From an uncultured Blautia sp. (lineage in GTDB: Bacteria > Bacillota > Clostridia > Lachnospirales > Lachnospiraceae), in NCBI GenBank assembly GCA_934394595.1, contig CAKRRX010000042.1, positions 1 through 19,852 on the forward strand: a stretch of DNA of 19,852 nucleotides. Reading direction: 5' to 3'. The notes beneath the pieces are model-generated. The model did not search any database. It was not told the DNA's origin and saw only the letters and a list, made by a program, of their open reading frames with translations. The translations under genes and the position numbers were made by a program. Below, piece by piece: positions 1 to 7,284 of the stretch. The stretch's first letter is position 1. Each line of letters opens with the position of its first letter.

Positions 1-588
1 CTGGACAGCATAAATCTGGACACCATCAAATTCGGAAGCAGGGAATTGATGGAAGGACTTCAGGAAAGTTTCCAGAAGGTTTTGGGAACTTTCCGGGATA
101 AGCATCAGGATAACCTTTCTCAGCTGCAGAACCGGCAGAAAAGCGGCAGATCCTTTATGAAAAAGGTTCTGGAAGGCCTGCAGGGTGCCCAGACGGATGT
201 GGATGCAGCCATTGCTGCTTATGAACGGGCAAGGGCTGAGTTTGAGGAATATGATGCCAGATATCAGAGTGTCCTGGCAGAGGTGCGCAGACTGGAAAAA
301 GAGAAAGAAAAGCTGGAAGATGAAAGTGCTAAAGAAGTGCTGACAAAAGTGGAGCCTGTAGCTGTGGAAGAGCCTGAAGCATCTGAAAAAGTGGCAGAGC
401 CGGTAAAAGAACCTGTGACAAGAGAAAAAGTAGAGGCAACTGTACGGCAGGTAATGCGGGATATGACACAAAAAGAAGGAACTATTCCAATAGAGGATGG
501 AGATGCACCACTTCCTGAAACGGACAATACTCCAGTGGAGAAAACTGTGGACAACTGTGAAAATACTGAAAATGGTTCCACAGAATAG
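1..588 (+). CDS. Coiled-coil protein of unknown function, 5' end outside the window
   Basis: The reading frame is open from base 1 to a TAG at 586-588 and has no convincing start inside the window. The TTG/ATG near 46-51 lacks a ribosome site, so the gene most likely begins upstream. About 195 residues are visible. They are strongly helical and charged: a Q/K-rich amphipathic stretch is followed by a heptad-like coiled coil ending in a run of K/E residues (roughly visible residues 60-115). The C-terminal tail is rich in V, E and P and ends in acidic and Asn/Thr-rich sequence. There is no signal peptide or membrane span in the visible part. It lies 181 bases upstream of the next plus-strand gene and may be co-transcribed with it. 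I do not recognise the family, and the part needed to name it may be missing. Confidence 0.75.
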   Translation: MDSINLDTIKFGSRELMEGLQESFQKVLGTFRDKHQDNLSQLQNRQKSGRSFMKKVLEGLQGAQTDVDAAIAAYERARAEFEEYDARYQSVLAEVRRLEKEKEKLEDESAKEVLTKVEPVAVEEPEASEKVAEPVKEPVTREKVEATVRQVMRDMTQKEGTIPIEDGDAPLPETDNTPVEKTVDNCENTENGSTE

Positions 589-615
589 GAATAGAAAAAT
601 TAAGAGTGCAGGATG

Positions 616-636
616 TCTGGTTGCCAGAGCTTTTTT
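616..636 (+). terminator. Weak candidate intrinsic terminator
   Basis: A five-base-pair stem (TCTGG / CCAGA) with a TTG loop is followed after two bases by six T residues. It lies 28 bases past the stop of the upstream coiled-coil gene. The stem is short, so it may only attenuate transcription; read-through into the next gene is plausible. Confidence 0.3.
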
Positions 637-679
637 AAACACGCTCCGGTACAGATATCCTGTAAACTCTCAATATGTT

Positions 680-705
680 TTGGAGTATTTTTGAACATAC
701 TCCAA
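680..705 (+). promoter_or_regulatory. Perfect 9-bp inverted repeat in the leader of the next gene
   Basis: TTGGAGTAT (680-688) and ATACTCCAA (697-705) are perfect reverse complements around an 8-base loop. Wobble and A-T pairs extend the stem slightly outward. No T-tract follows, so it is not a classical terminator. It could be an operator or an RNA hairpin in the leader of the gene starting at 770. The function is not known. Confidence 0.4.
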
Positions 706-769
706 GAAGTGCATGGAGGTTTTCCATGCGAAGATAATACAGGAAAGACGAGGAGAGGAGAGAAACAAG

Positions 770-3676
770 GTGGCAGAAATTCCGAGCATTACCGAGCCAT
801 CAGAGTTGATCAAGGCGTACCTTTTTTTAACCAGATCATATGGGAAGGATATTTACCGTGATCCCATAAAAGCCTGCGGATTTTTCCGGGATATTACCGG
901 GCAGGCCAAGATGTACGGGTACAGCTGGGTAGAAAAAGAAGAAAAGATCTTTAAAAGACTTTTGGATGATGGCGTGCCGGGCCGTCTTCTTGATAACTGC
1001 TCAAAAAAGAAGGAATGTGAAAAAATCCTGCAGAAGGCACATGACAGTCTGGATGGGGATTTTGATTCTGAGGATATTGATTCCGCACTGGAGCGCTTGT
1101 GCCAGGCTCTGGAGCTGAATGTTTCTGCGAGAGTGACCTATGAGAATGGGGAGGAAATTCCTTACATCCAGGAGGGTGTGGAGGATATCAAGTCTGCAAT
1201 CCAGAAACAGAATCATATCCGCTGGTTTTTAAATCATGCAAAGGGCTATAAATGGAGCGGCAGTGACGCACCGGTCCAGGAGCTGAGAAGTTATTTTTCA
1301 AACTGGAAGACAAACCGAAATCTCATTGAACAGAAATATGAAACACTTGTACAGACATTTCAGAACGATCCATTTGAAAAGCTGATCGTCTTGGATGACA
1401 ATAAGAGTGTATTTGAATCTGAGAATTTTGAAAATTATTTTATCAAAGTGGAAGGAGCTATGGTCCCGGTAGGATTTGCAAAGGGGTATAAAGGCTGGGA
1501 ATGTGACAACAGCTTCCAGAACTTTGAAAAACTGAAAGATAAATTCCTGAAACGTATTGAAAATCTGAAAAATACCAATGCAGGCAAAAGCGGCAACGGG
1601 ACAGACGAGGCAGGGCGCTTATTAAAACAGGGAAACCGCTTCCGGGTTTGGGGACTGATTTTCCTGATTATATTTGTGGGAATAGATCAGGAACTGATAA
1701 AAGCAGCAAATCTGGGACTTTTCTGGGATTTCTTTGGAAAATTGGAATATAATCCTGTGAAGATCATACATGCATATACCAGCGGCAATACGGTAATCCA
1801 CGATTATATGACATATGCAGGTGTGGTAGCTGGTTCCTGTCTGGTTGCAATCATTCTGGCATTTTGTATACTCAAGGCATTTTTCAGATGCAAAAGCCTG
1901 AAAAAGAGGGTTAGCCCTGCACAGAAAAGTAATAATGTATACGGACAGGTGATTCCACAGAAGGTGGAAGATTTTTATCAGCAGATGGAAAAATACTGGA
2001 ATGGAAAGAGCAAGCATCTGAAAATCACTTCCGGTGATTACCGAAATGCCGGAAAAAATGTCAGTGCAGTTTCTGTTCAGTTAAAAGATATACCAGTGAC
2101 AAAAGCTGGAAAGATCAGCAGAGTTCTGCTGGTTTTCTGCATCCTTATGTTCTCCGAGTGGAGCGTAGTGGACATGGAGAATTATGCTCTGAATATGAGT
2201 CTGGCGATGGATCTTTATGTATCGGCTGCAGACCAGGGAGAAAATCTTGCAGAAAACTCTGGAGCTGGAATGGCAGTTGGCGGATTGACAGAGGTTTCAG
2301 CGGATGAGCTGGCATCGGCATCTCTGGTGCGAGTTGGAGCAACGGATGCCAGCAGCTTTCTAAAAGGAAATAAAGAATATTATCCCGGTTATGTGCTGGA
2401 TGAAGACGAGACGACATCCTGGCAGGAGGGGGTAGAGGGAGATGGCATAGGTGAATGGCTGCTGTTATCTTTTGATGGAAACTGGGAAGTGCAGTATCTG
2501 GATCTGAAGCTTGGCAACTGGCGCGATTCCACAAACTATTTAGGCAATGGACGTCCAAAAACACTGACATTTGAGATTGGAAACCAGAGATTTACCTATG
2601 AATTTCCAGACGAACAAAGAGAATTTGTGTTAAAGCTGGATATGCCGGTGCAGGCTTCCAGCATGCAGGTGAATTTGGATGAGGTTTATCCGGGAAATTA
2701 CGAGGATACCTGTATTTCTGAGATCGGGGTTTATGGACAGGAGATTACCGGCCTGACAGATGTTACACAGGCTGCGGATTTTGGAGAAGCGGTAGATAAC
2801 GCTGGCCAGACAGAAGTGTTTGACGGGGCAGTTCCTATGAGTGCACCTACATTAAACGGCTGTTATACCTTCCTGGATCAGGATCAGGTTCTGGCAGCAG
2901 GCGACAGGATTTCCCAGGATGCCATAGCAGGAGATCTGGCTCTTGCTATGGCATCAAAGTCAGTTTACGTTATGGATGTCACCCGAATGCAGCAGTATAA
3001 TCTGGAAAATGCAGATACACCTCAGATCGCTTCCGCACTGGTTGTGGTTCCCATCCTTTTTACAGTGGCTGATGATCTGGAAAGTGGAAGAATCCCAGGG
3101 ATAAATGCTGATGTTACGGTAAGGGTCTCCTCAGCAGGAAGAGGACATCTTGCCGGTGATTATGCAGACGGAACCATCATCTCTCTTGACAACATGCTCC
3201 GCTATGCTTTGTCTTACAGCGACAATAATGCGATCAACAGTCTCATTGATTATCTTGGAAAAGAGCATATCAATGAGGTTTGCCACAATGCAGGATATGC
3301 ATCGGTAGACGTGCAGACAAAGATCGGAGAATACAGCGGCGGGAGAAATATTTACCTAAGTGCCAAGGATACGGCTATGATGTTGAATTCTATGTATCAG
3401 GATCATTTTTCTGTAATTAACAGAAACTATCTTATGACACATTTTAGTCTGGATAGTTCTGATGGAAGCAACATTGGAATGTATGAAACCGGACAGAATT
3501 GTCAGAGCTTTCTGAATATGAATGGCACTATGAATGATAAATACAATGAAATCGGACTTTTTGTGAGAGCGGATGGAGAGGTCTTTATCGTTTGCTCCCT
3601 GGCTTGTAACAGTACTCAGGATCAGTGTGTTTCTATGGCCAAGGCTGTGGCGGCAAAGGTAAATTCATTGTTGTAA
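770..3676 (+). CDS. Membrane protein with discoidin-like glycan-binding domain and inactive-looking serine hydrolase domain
   Basis: I place the start at GTG 770 (968 aa) because AGGAGAGGAG lies 9 bases upstream; an in-frame ATG at 713 has no good ribosome site. The order seen is: a soluble N-terminal region (about 1-290) opening with a GKD...RDIT motif; membrane spans near 292-312, 349-374 and 447-467; a beta-rich domain near 510-660 resembling the NADase-type glycan-binding (discoidin-like) family; and a C-terminal class-A beta-lactamase/serine hydrolase fold near 693-968. Three spans with the N-terminus inside would put the last two domains outside the cell. In the hydrolase region the SDN motif is kept (817-819). 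The SxxK position reads S-A-L-V (Ser755, Val758), and the KTG position reads M-N-G (917-919). That argues for a binding or scaffold role rather than a penicillin-type hydrolase. The next gene starts 67 bases downstream and has a similar N-terminus. Confidence 0.8.
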   Translation: MAEIPSITEPSELIKAYLFLTRSYGKDIYRDPIKACGFFRDITGQAKMYGYSWVEKEEKIFKRLLDDGVPGRLLDNCSKKKECEKILQKAHDSLDGDFDSEDIDSALERLCQALELNVSARVTYENGEEIPYIQEGVEDIKSAIQKQNHIRWFLNHAKGYKWSGSDAPVQELRSYFSNWKTNRNLIEQKYETLVQTFQNDPFEKLIVLDDNKSVFESENFENYFIKVEGAMVPVGFAKGYKGWECDNSFQNFEKLKDKFLKRIENLKNTNAGKSGNGTDEAGRLLKQGNRFRVWGLIFLIIFVGIDQELIKAANLGLFWDFFGKLEYNPVKIIHAYTSGNTVIHDYMTYAGVVAGSCLVAIILAFCILKAFFRCKSLKKRVSPAQKSNNVYGQVIPQKVEDFYQQMEKYWNGKSKHLKITSGDYRNAGKNVSAVSVQLKDIPVTKAGKISRVLLVFCILMFSEWSVVDMENYALNMSLAMDLYVSAADQGENLAENSGAGMAVGGLTEVSADELASASLVRVGATDASSFLKGNKEYYPGYVLDEDETTSWQEGVEGDGIGEWLLLSFDGNWEVQYLDLKLGNWRDSTNYLGNGRPKTLTFEIGNQRFTYEFPDEQREFVLKLDMPVQASSMQVNLDEVYPGNYEDTCISEIGVYGQEITGLTDVTQAADFGEAVDNAGQTEVFDGAVPMSAPTLNGCYTFLDQDQVLAAGDRISQDAIAGDLALAMASKSVYVMDVTRMQQYNLENADTPQIASALVVVPILFTVADDLESGRIPGINADVTVRVSSAGRGHLAGDYADGTIISLDNMLRYALSYSDNNAINSLIDYLGKEHINEVCHNAGYASVDVQTKIGEYSGGRNIYLSAKDTAMMLNSMYQDHFSVINRNYLMTHFSLDSSDGSNIGMYETGQNCQSFLNMNGTMNDKYNEIGLFVRADGEVFIVCSLACNSTQDQCVSMAKAVAAKVNSLL

Positions 3677-3743
3677 GAGTGTGAAAAAGTGTACAGGAAA
3701 CGGGGGGCAGGAAGCTGCTCCGAAAAAAGAAAGAGGAATTTAT

Positions 3744-5564
3744 ATGCAGTTTGTCAGTTTGCAGGAAGCATTTCAGTCCATATTCCAGGCAAGAGGAAAG
3801 GATGGACTGTTAAATGCTTCTTTTACGATCAGCACTTTAAGAGACATGACGGCAGAGAAAACCTGGAAGCCGGTAAGCTTTCTGTACCGTTATGCTCTGG
3901 AAAATATATCTGAACTGATACAGGCACTGGATTCAGGAGAAAGTGGAAAACCTTCGATTGCGGTGCAGGTGATTGCGCAAAAAACAGGGGAAGATCTGCT
4001 GGACAGATTTTTCTCTGAGGAAACGGTAACGGGATTTTTGGAAGCTATTATGAAAGTCTGGGGAGTTTCCTACGCTGGTCTTAGGATTCGTCTTGGAGGA
4101 GTAAGGAAGGTATCTGTGAATGAATTGTCTGATGTATGCAGGCAGTTTTTCGGAGATACGGATATCAGTTCATGGCGTCGGAATCAGGAGCTTGTATCTG
4201 ATTTCAGAAAATTATCAAAAGGAAAAGATCTGGAAAATGAGCGCTTTCTTTTTGAAATACTCCTGGATGCTTCGGAGGGAAGTCTTCGGGAATATATGGA
4301 AAACCTTGTGAACCGGCAGGATGAAAGCCAGAAATTTTTTGAAGTAAAGGGACGGGCTGGAAAAGCCGGGCTTGAAGAAGCGTGTGTGGAAGAGTTTCTC
4401 AACGGAATGAAATGGGCGCTGTACCCGAAGCCTAAAAGAAATACACAGATGTCCGGAAATATTGGGAAAGTCGCAGCCGGTGGAGGAAACGCAGGAACCG
4501 GGAACGGTACAGCCACAGGAGGAAGTGTGGCAGCCGGGAATGGTACAGCCAGTGGAGGAAGCGTGGCAGCTGGGAACAGCGTAGCCAAAGGAAATACTGG
4601 AACTACAGGAAATAAGATTGGTGCTTCCGGAAAAAATACAGTTCAGAGTAAAAGTGTGGTTCCGGCAAAAAAGAAGAAAAAAAGTCTGTTGAAGATCCTG
4701 CTGGGTATTGCCGTTATTGTTTATATCATTGGAAAACTTCCAATTCCGTGGCAAATGGTTTCTTCATCTAAGGAAGACATCACATCCAGGGGCAGTGAGG
4801 TGGCAGAAAATACAGATGCTTCATCGCTGACAGATACTTCTGACAGTAATATGACGGATGGAATGGACACAGATGCCCAGTCAGCTGAAAACCTGTCAGA
4901 CAATTCTGGAACAGTTATGGGTCTGACTCCGGATTACAGTGCGAAGACCAGCTTTAACAGTAATGTTGCCACTGGAATTCAGGATACAGACCTGGCAATC
5001 AATTCAGCAGAGACACCGGATTATACTCTTGTTGCGGACCTTGATGGATACAACAGTTTTTGTGGAAAGAACTATTCCTTTTTATATCCTGTAAATCTAT
5101 ATAAAAATGTGAATTTGGAAGTTACCCATGGTGTGGTGAATGGGGTTACCACTACATTCAGCTCGGATGATGGCTCTTTTCTGTCATATGGTTATAGCTG
5201 GAATGACAGAAAGCCAAATGCAGAGGATGGAAATTTAATTGTACAGACACTTACAGAAGATATGACGGACATTCAGGTAATAGTAAATTCTTTTGATGAG
5301 AGCAATGGTGCGCTGAGATATTATGCAAAAGGAACAGATGCAGGGAACCCCGGTCTGACCGTAGTAAAGGCAATAAACTGGGGGCAGTATAAGGATGGCT
5401 GTGTTTATCAGATGGTGATAAAATATCCCAATCCAATTGACGACAGTGACCGAAGTTATAAGGAATATTATGCAAGATATCTGTATGACACCTGCAATTT
5501 TACAGATAGCCAGGAGAAGCCTGTTACTTACGAGGAATATCAGAAGGAAAATGGGAATATGTAA
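3744..5564 (+). CDS. Single-pass membrane protein of unknown function with Gly/Asn/Thr-rich linker
   Basis: ATG 3744 (606 aa) is preferred over an in-frame ATG at 3681 because AGAGGA lies 6 bases upstream of it. Residues 1-235 form a helical soluble domain whose start (GKD...RDMT near residue 18) resembles that of the preceding gene product. A low-complexity linker (about 236-308) rich in G, N, A and T contains a 12-residue repeat. Five lysines then precede a membrane span (about 314-332), which by the positive-inside rule puts the N-terminus in the cytoplasm. The exterior part opens with a Ser/Thr/Asp-rich stalk and ends in a compact beta-rich domain (about 430-606) with many aromatic residues. 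No enzyme motif was recognised. It probably forms an operon with the gene ending at 3676. The function is unknown; an envelope sensor or adaptor would fit the layout. Confidence 0.8.
   Translation: MQFVSLQEAFQSIFQARGKDGLLNASFTISTLRDMTAEKTWKPVSFLYRYALENISELIQALDSGESGKPSIAVQVIAQKTGEDLLDRFFSEETVTGFLEAIMKVWGVSYAGLRIRLGGVRKVSVNELSDVCRQFFGDTDISSWRRNQELVSDFRKLSKGKDLENERFLFEILLDASEGSLREYMENLVNRQDESQKFFEVKGRAGKAGLEEACVEEFLNGMKWALYPKPKRNTQMSGNIGKVAAGGGNAGTGNGTATGGSVAAGNGTASGGSVAAGNSVAKGNTGTTGNKIGASGKNTVQSKSVVPAKKKKKSLLKILLGIAVIVYIIGKLPIPWQMVSSSKEDITSRGSEVAENTDASSLTDTSDSNMTDGMDTDAQSAENLSDNSGTVMGLTPDYSAKTSFNSNVATGIQDTDLAINSAETPDYTLVADLDGYNSFCGKNYSFLYPVNLYKNVNLEVTHGVVNGVTTTFSSDDGSFLSYGYSWNDRKPNAEDGNLIVQTLTEDMTDIQVIVNSFDESNGALRYYAKGTDAGNPGLTVVKAINWGQYKDGCVYQMVIKYPNPIDDSDRSYKEYYARYLYDTCNFTDSQEKPVTYEEYQKENGNM
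4500..4577 (+). repeat. 36-bp in-frame tandem repeat coding for the linker
   Basis: Two near-identical 36-base units begin with GGGAAYGGTACAGCC at 4500 and 4536. A third, diverged unit begins at 4572. Each codes for 12 residues (GNGTATGGSVAA, then GNGTASGGSVAA). The repeat lies in the flexible cytoplasmic linker before the membrane span, so changes in copy number would alter linker length without a frameshift. Confidence 0.7.
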
Positions 5565-5570
5565 CTTTGT

Positions 5571-5591
5571 GAAAAAATTCGTAATTTTTTC
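5571..5591 (+). terminator. AT-only palindrome just after the stop, possible weak terminator
   Basis: GAAAAAATT and AATTTTTTC form a perfect 9-bp stem around a CGT loop, seven bases after the TAA of the upstream gene. The descending arm carries six T residues. The stem holds only one G-C pair, so termination would be weak. It separates the upstream operon from the hpf promoter. Confidence 0.4.
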
Positions 5592-5620
5592 AGAAAATGA
5601 TGTTAATTTCAATATAAATG

Positions 5621-5629
5621 TGTTATAAT
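5621..5629 (+). promoter_or_regulatory. Predicted extended -10 promoter of hpf
   Basis: A perfect TATAAT (5624-5629) is preceded by TG at 5621-5622, giving an extended -10 element. The -35 region (TGTTAA, 5601-5606) is a poor match, as is common with extended -10 promoters. Transcription would start near 5636, about 25 bases before the hpf start codon. Confidence 0.65.
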
Positions 5630-5660
5630 ATACCCATCAAACAGCAAAGGGGATGGAAGC

Positions 5661-6188
5661 ATGAAATTCATTATCAGCGGAAAAAACATCACAGTGACAG
5701 ACGGGCTTAAGACAGCAGTAGAAGATAAGCTTGGAAAACTGGAAAGGTATTTCACTCCTGACACTGAAGTTGTCGTAACTCTTAGTGTAGAAAAAGAAAG
5801 ACAGAAAATTGAGGTGACGATCCCGGTGAAGGGCAACATCATCCGCTCCGAGCAGGTAAGCAATGATATGTATGTATCCATTGATCTGGTGGAGGAAGTT
5901 ATTGAACGTCAGCTCAGGAAATACAAGAATAAGATTGTCGACAAGCAGCAGGCAGCAGCCAGCTTCCAGAAAGCATATCTGGACAAGGACTATGACGAGG
6001 ATGAGGAAGTGAAGATCATCCGTACCAAGAAATTTGATATCAAACCGATGTATCCGGAGGATGCATGTGTACAGATGGAACTTCTTGGACATAATTTCTT
6101 TGTATTCTGCAACGCTGAGACTGATCAGGTAAATGTTGTTTACAAACGAAAAGGAAATACCTATGGGCTGATTGAGCCAGAGGCATAA
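5661..6188 (+). CDS. hpf: Long-form ribosome hibernation promoting factor
   Basis: A 175-residue protein of the HPF/RaiA family. In stationary phase or stress it binds the 30S decoding channel, and the long form joins two ribosomes into inactive 100S dimers. The N-terminal beta-alpha-beta domain (about 1-100) begins with the typical MKFIISGKNI strand. After a charged linker comes the C-terminal dimerisation domain (about 118-175), containing the family signature of KFDIKPM followed by a GHNFFVF strand. The length matches the long Firmicute form, not the short enterobacterial one. AAAGGGGA lies 7 bases before the ATG. It is transcribed from its own extended -10 promoter and ends in a strong hairpin at 6249-6283. 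secA lies downstream on the same strand, as is common in Clostridia, but here a minus-strand pair intervenes. Confidence 0.97.
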   Translation: MKFIISGKNITVTDGLKTAVEDKLGKLERYFTPDTEVVVTLSVEKERQKIEVTIPVKGNIIRSEQVSNDMYVSIDLVEEVIERQLRKYKNKIVDKQQAAASFQKAYLDKDYDEDEEVKIIRTKKFDIKPMYPEDACVQMELLGHNFFVFCNAETDQVNVVYKRKGNTYGLIEPEA

Positions 6189-6248
6189 TACGACTACCGA
6201 TATGTGTCTTGGACATGCTTTGAAAATTAAATATAAGTGAATTTATTG

Positions 6249-6283
6249 AATTCCCGGAGATGGTATTATCTCCGGGGATTTTC
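6249..6283 (+). terminator. Rho-independent terminator of hpf
   Basis: CCCGGAGAT (6253-6261) pairs with ATCTCCGGG (6268-6276) around a 6-base loop. Wobble and A-T pairs extend the stem to about 13 bp. A short T-rich stretch (ATTTTC) follows. It lies between the convergent hpf and the minus-strand transferase gene and may serve both, although the minus-strand T-tract is poor. Confidence 0.8.
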
Positions 6284-6921
6284 TATGTGTGAATAAATCC
6301 AGAGCCTGTTTTTATTAGTAGTTGCTGAGCGGAAATAACCTGAATCGGTATTTCTTCAGAAATGTAAATGCTGTAAGACAGAAAAGCAACAGGATCTGTC
6401 AGAGTGGTTGTGTAGGTGTGCATTTCCGGGTGTAAGGTAAGAATATCCCGAAAATTACCTGTGATTCCCTCTCCGGTAAGCTTCGCAGCGCTCTCTTTCA
6501 TACTCCAGAGCTGACAGAAATCAGCAGGAGAGTGGATGGAAGAACATTCTGTCTGGGTGCAGACTCTTCGGACAAGGGAGTCACGTGGCGTAGCAAGATT
6601 CTGAATATCCAGTCCGATATCCTGGTGGAAGACAGCACAGGCGACATAGACTCCACTGTGGCTGAAATTGAAAAAGGGCATATGTTCTCCTGAAAGGAAC
6701 GGCTTTCCAGAAGCGGCGAAAAGAAATTCAGGGGGTGCAGAAATGTGATACTCCTTTTGAAGTCCGTAGTTCAGAAGCAGCCAGTCTATAGCAGAACGCT
6801 TCTGGTCGTTGGACTGCCCAAAATGCAGTACATATTCCCTGCGGCCCGGCGGGAGCATGTCAAGTGCCTTTCGAAAAAGCTCCTCCGAAAAAGAGTCCAG
6901 TTCACGAAAAAGGTAGATCAT
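6283..6921 (-). CDS. Sfp-type 4'-phosphopantetheinyl transferase
   Basis: A 212-residue Sfp/Gsp-family enzyme. It would move the phosphopantetheine arm of coenzyme A onto a serine of an acyl or peptidyl carrier protein in the cytoplasm. The family motifs appear in order: GKPF (72-75), NFSHS (85-89), GLDIQ (103-107) and W-x-x-KES-x-x-K-LTGEGI (139-153). The usual GxDxE metal-binding motif ends in Gln107 instead of Glu, which may change metal binding. The start codon ATG shares four bases with the stop of a 33-codon gene upstream, and GGAGG lies 10 bases upstream inside that gene. No carrier-protein, NRPS or PKS gene is in the window, so the substrate is unknown. It is slightly shorter than the usual 220-230 residues. 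Confidence 0.9.
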   Translation of the reverse strand: MIYLFRELDSFSEELFRKALDMLPPGRREYVLHFGQSNDQKRSAIDWLLLNYGLQKEYHISAPPEFLFAASGKPFLSGEHMPFFNFSHSGVYVACAVFHQDIGLDIQNLATPRDSLVRRVCTQTECSSIHSPADFCQLWSMKESAAKLTGEGITGNFRDILTLHPEMHTYTTTLTDPVAFLSYSIYISEEIPIQVISAQQLLIKTGSGFIHT

Positions 6922-7019
6922 TTATTCAGGTCCTCCGATTTAAAATTTTCCAGATATTCCCGTGCTTCTTCTCTGAGCATTCGCATCACTTTTTCTTCAT
7001 CATATTTATAAATACTCAT
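6918..7019 (-). CDS. Small 33-residue charged protein coupled to the phosphopantetheinyl transferase
   Basis: ATG 7019 to TGA 6918 encodes 33 residues (MSIYKYDEEKVMRMLREEAR at the start, ending LNK). The stop overlaps the start of the transferase gene as ATGA, the usual sign of translational coupling. A GGAGG sequence lies a few bases upstream of the ATG. The peptide is charged and predicted to be one amphipathic helix, with no membrane span. It could be a small functional protein or a leader peptide that tunes translation of the enzyme. I do not recognise a family. Support comes from the ribosome site, the overlap and the upstream promoter. Confidence 0.65.
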   Translation of the reverse strand: MSIYKYDEEKVMRMLREEAREYLENFKSEDLNK

Positions 7020-7083
7020 AGCCTTCGCCTCCGCTCTGTTTATCGTATGAAATACTTTGTTTTAGTATAGCATACCTCTGCAT

Positions 7084-7110
7084 ATTATACCAGCATATTT
7101 TTTCGACAAA
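7084..7110 (-). promoter_or_regulatory. Predicted promoter of the small gene and transferase operon
   Basis: On the minus strand a perfect TATAAT (7089 down to 7084) is preceded by TGG, an extended -10. TTGTCG (7109-7104) lies upstream, but with only 14 bases of spacing. A second -10-like TATACT sits a little further downstream (7068-7063). Transcription from here would cover the 33-codon gene and the transferase. Confidence 0.55.
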
Positions 7111-7180
7111 TTACGACAATACAATTCGAGAAGAAAGAAAAACTGAGAATTTCGGACATATTTTGTTCATCAAAAATTTA

Positions 7181-7209
7181 TTGTTTTCCTCATGGAAAAG
7201 TGCTAGAAT
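7181..7209 (+). promoter_or_regulatory. Predicted sigma-A promoter of secA
   Basis: TTGTTT (7181-7186), a 17-base spacer and TAGAAT (7204-7209) form a good sigma-A promoter, helped by an extended -10 TGC at 7201-7203. It leaves a leader of about 70 bases before the secA ATG. It is divergent from the promoter of the minus-strand operon, and the two -10 elements are about 115 bases apart. Confidence 0.7.
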
Positions 7210-7284
7210 AGACTAGTATGTTAAATCAGTGGAATATCAGAATTTTTCTGTAAAATAAAGATAGACAGGAGTTAAAAAGGTTAA

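Noticed and set aside
713..769. Upstream ATG start for the 968-residue membrane protein
   Set aside because: The 19 extra codons are not preceded by a ribosome site, while GTG 770 has AGGAGAGGAG at good spacing.
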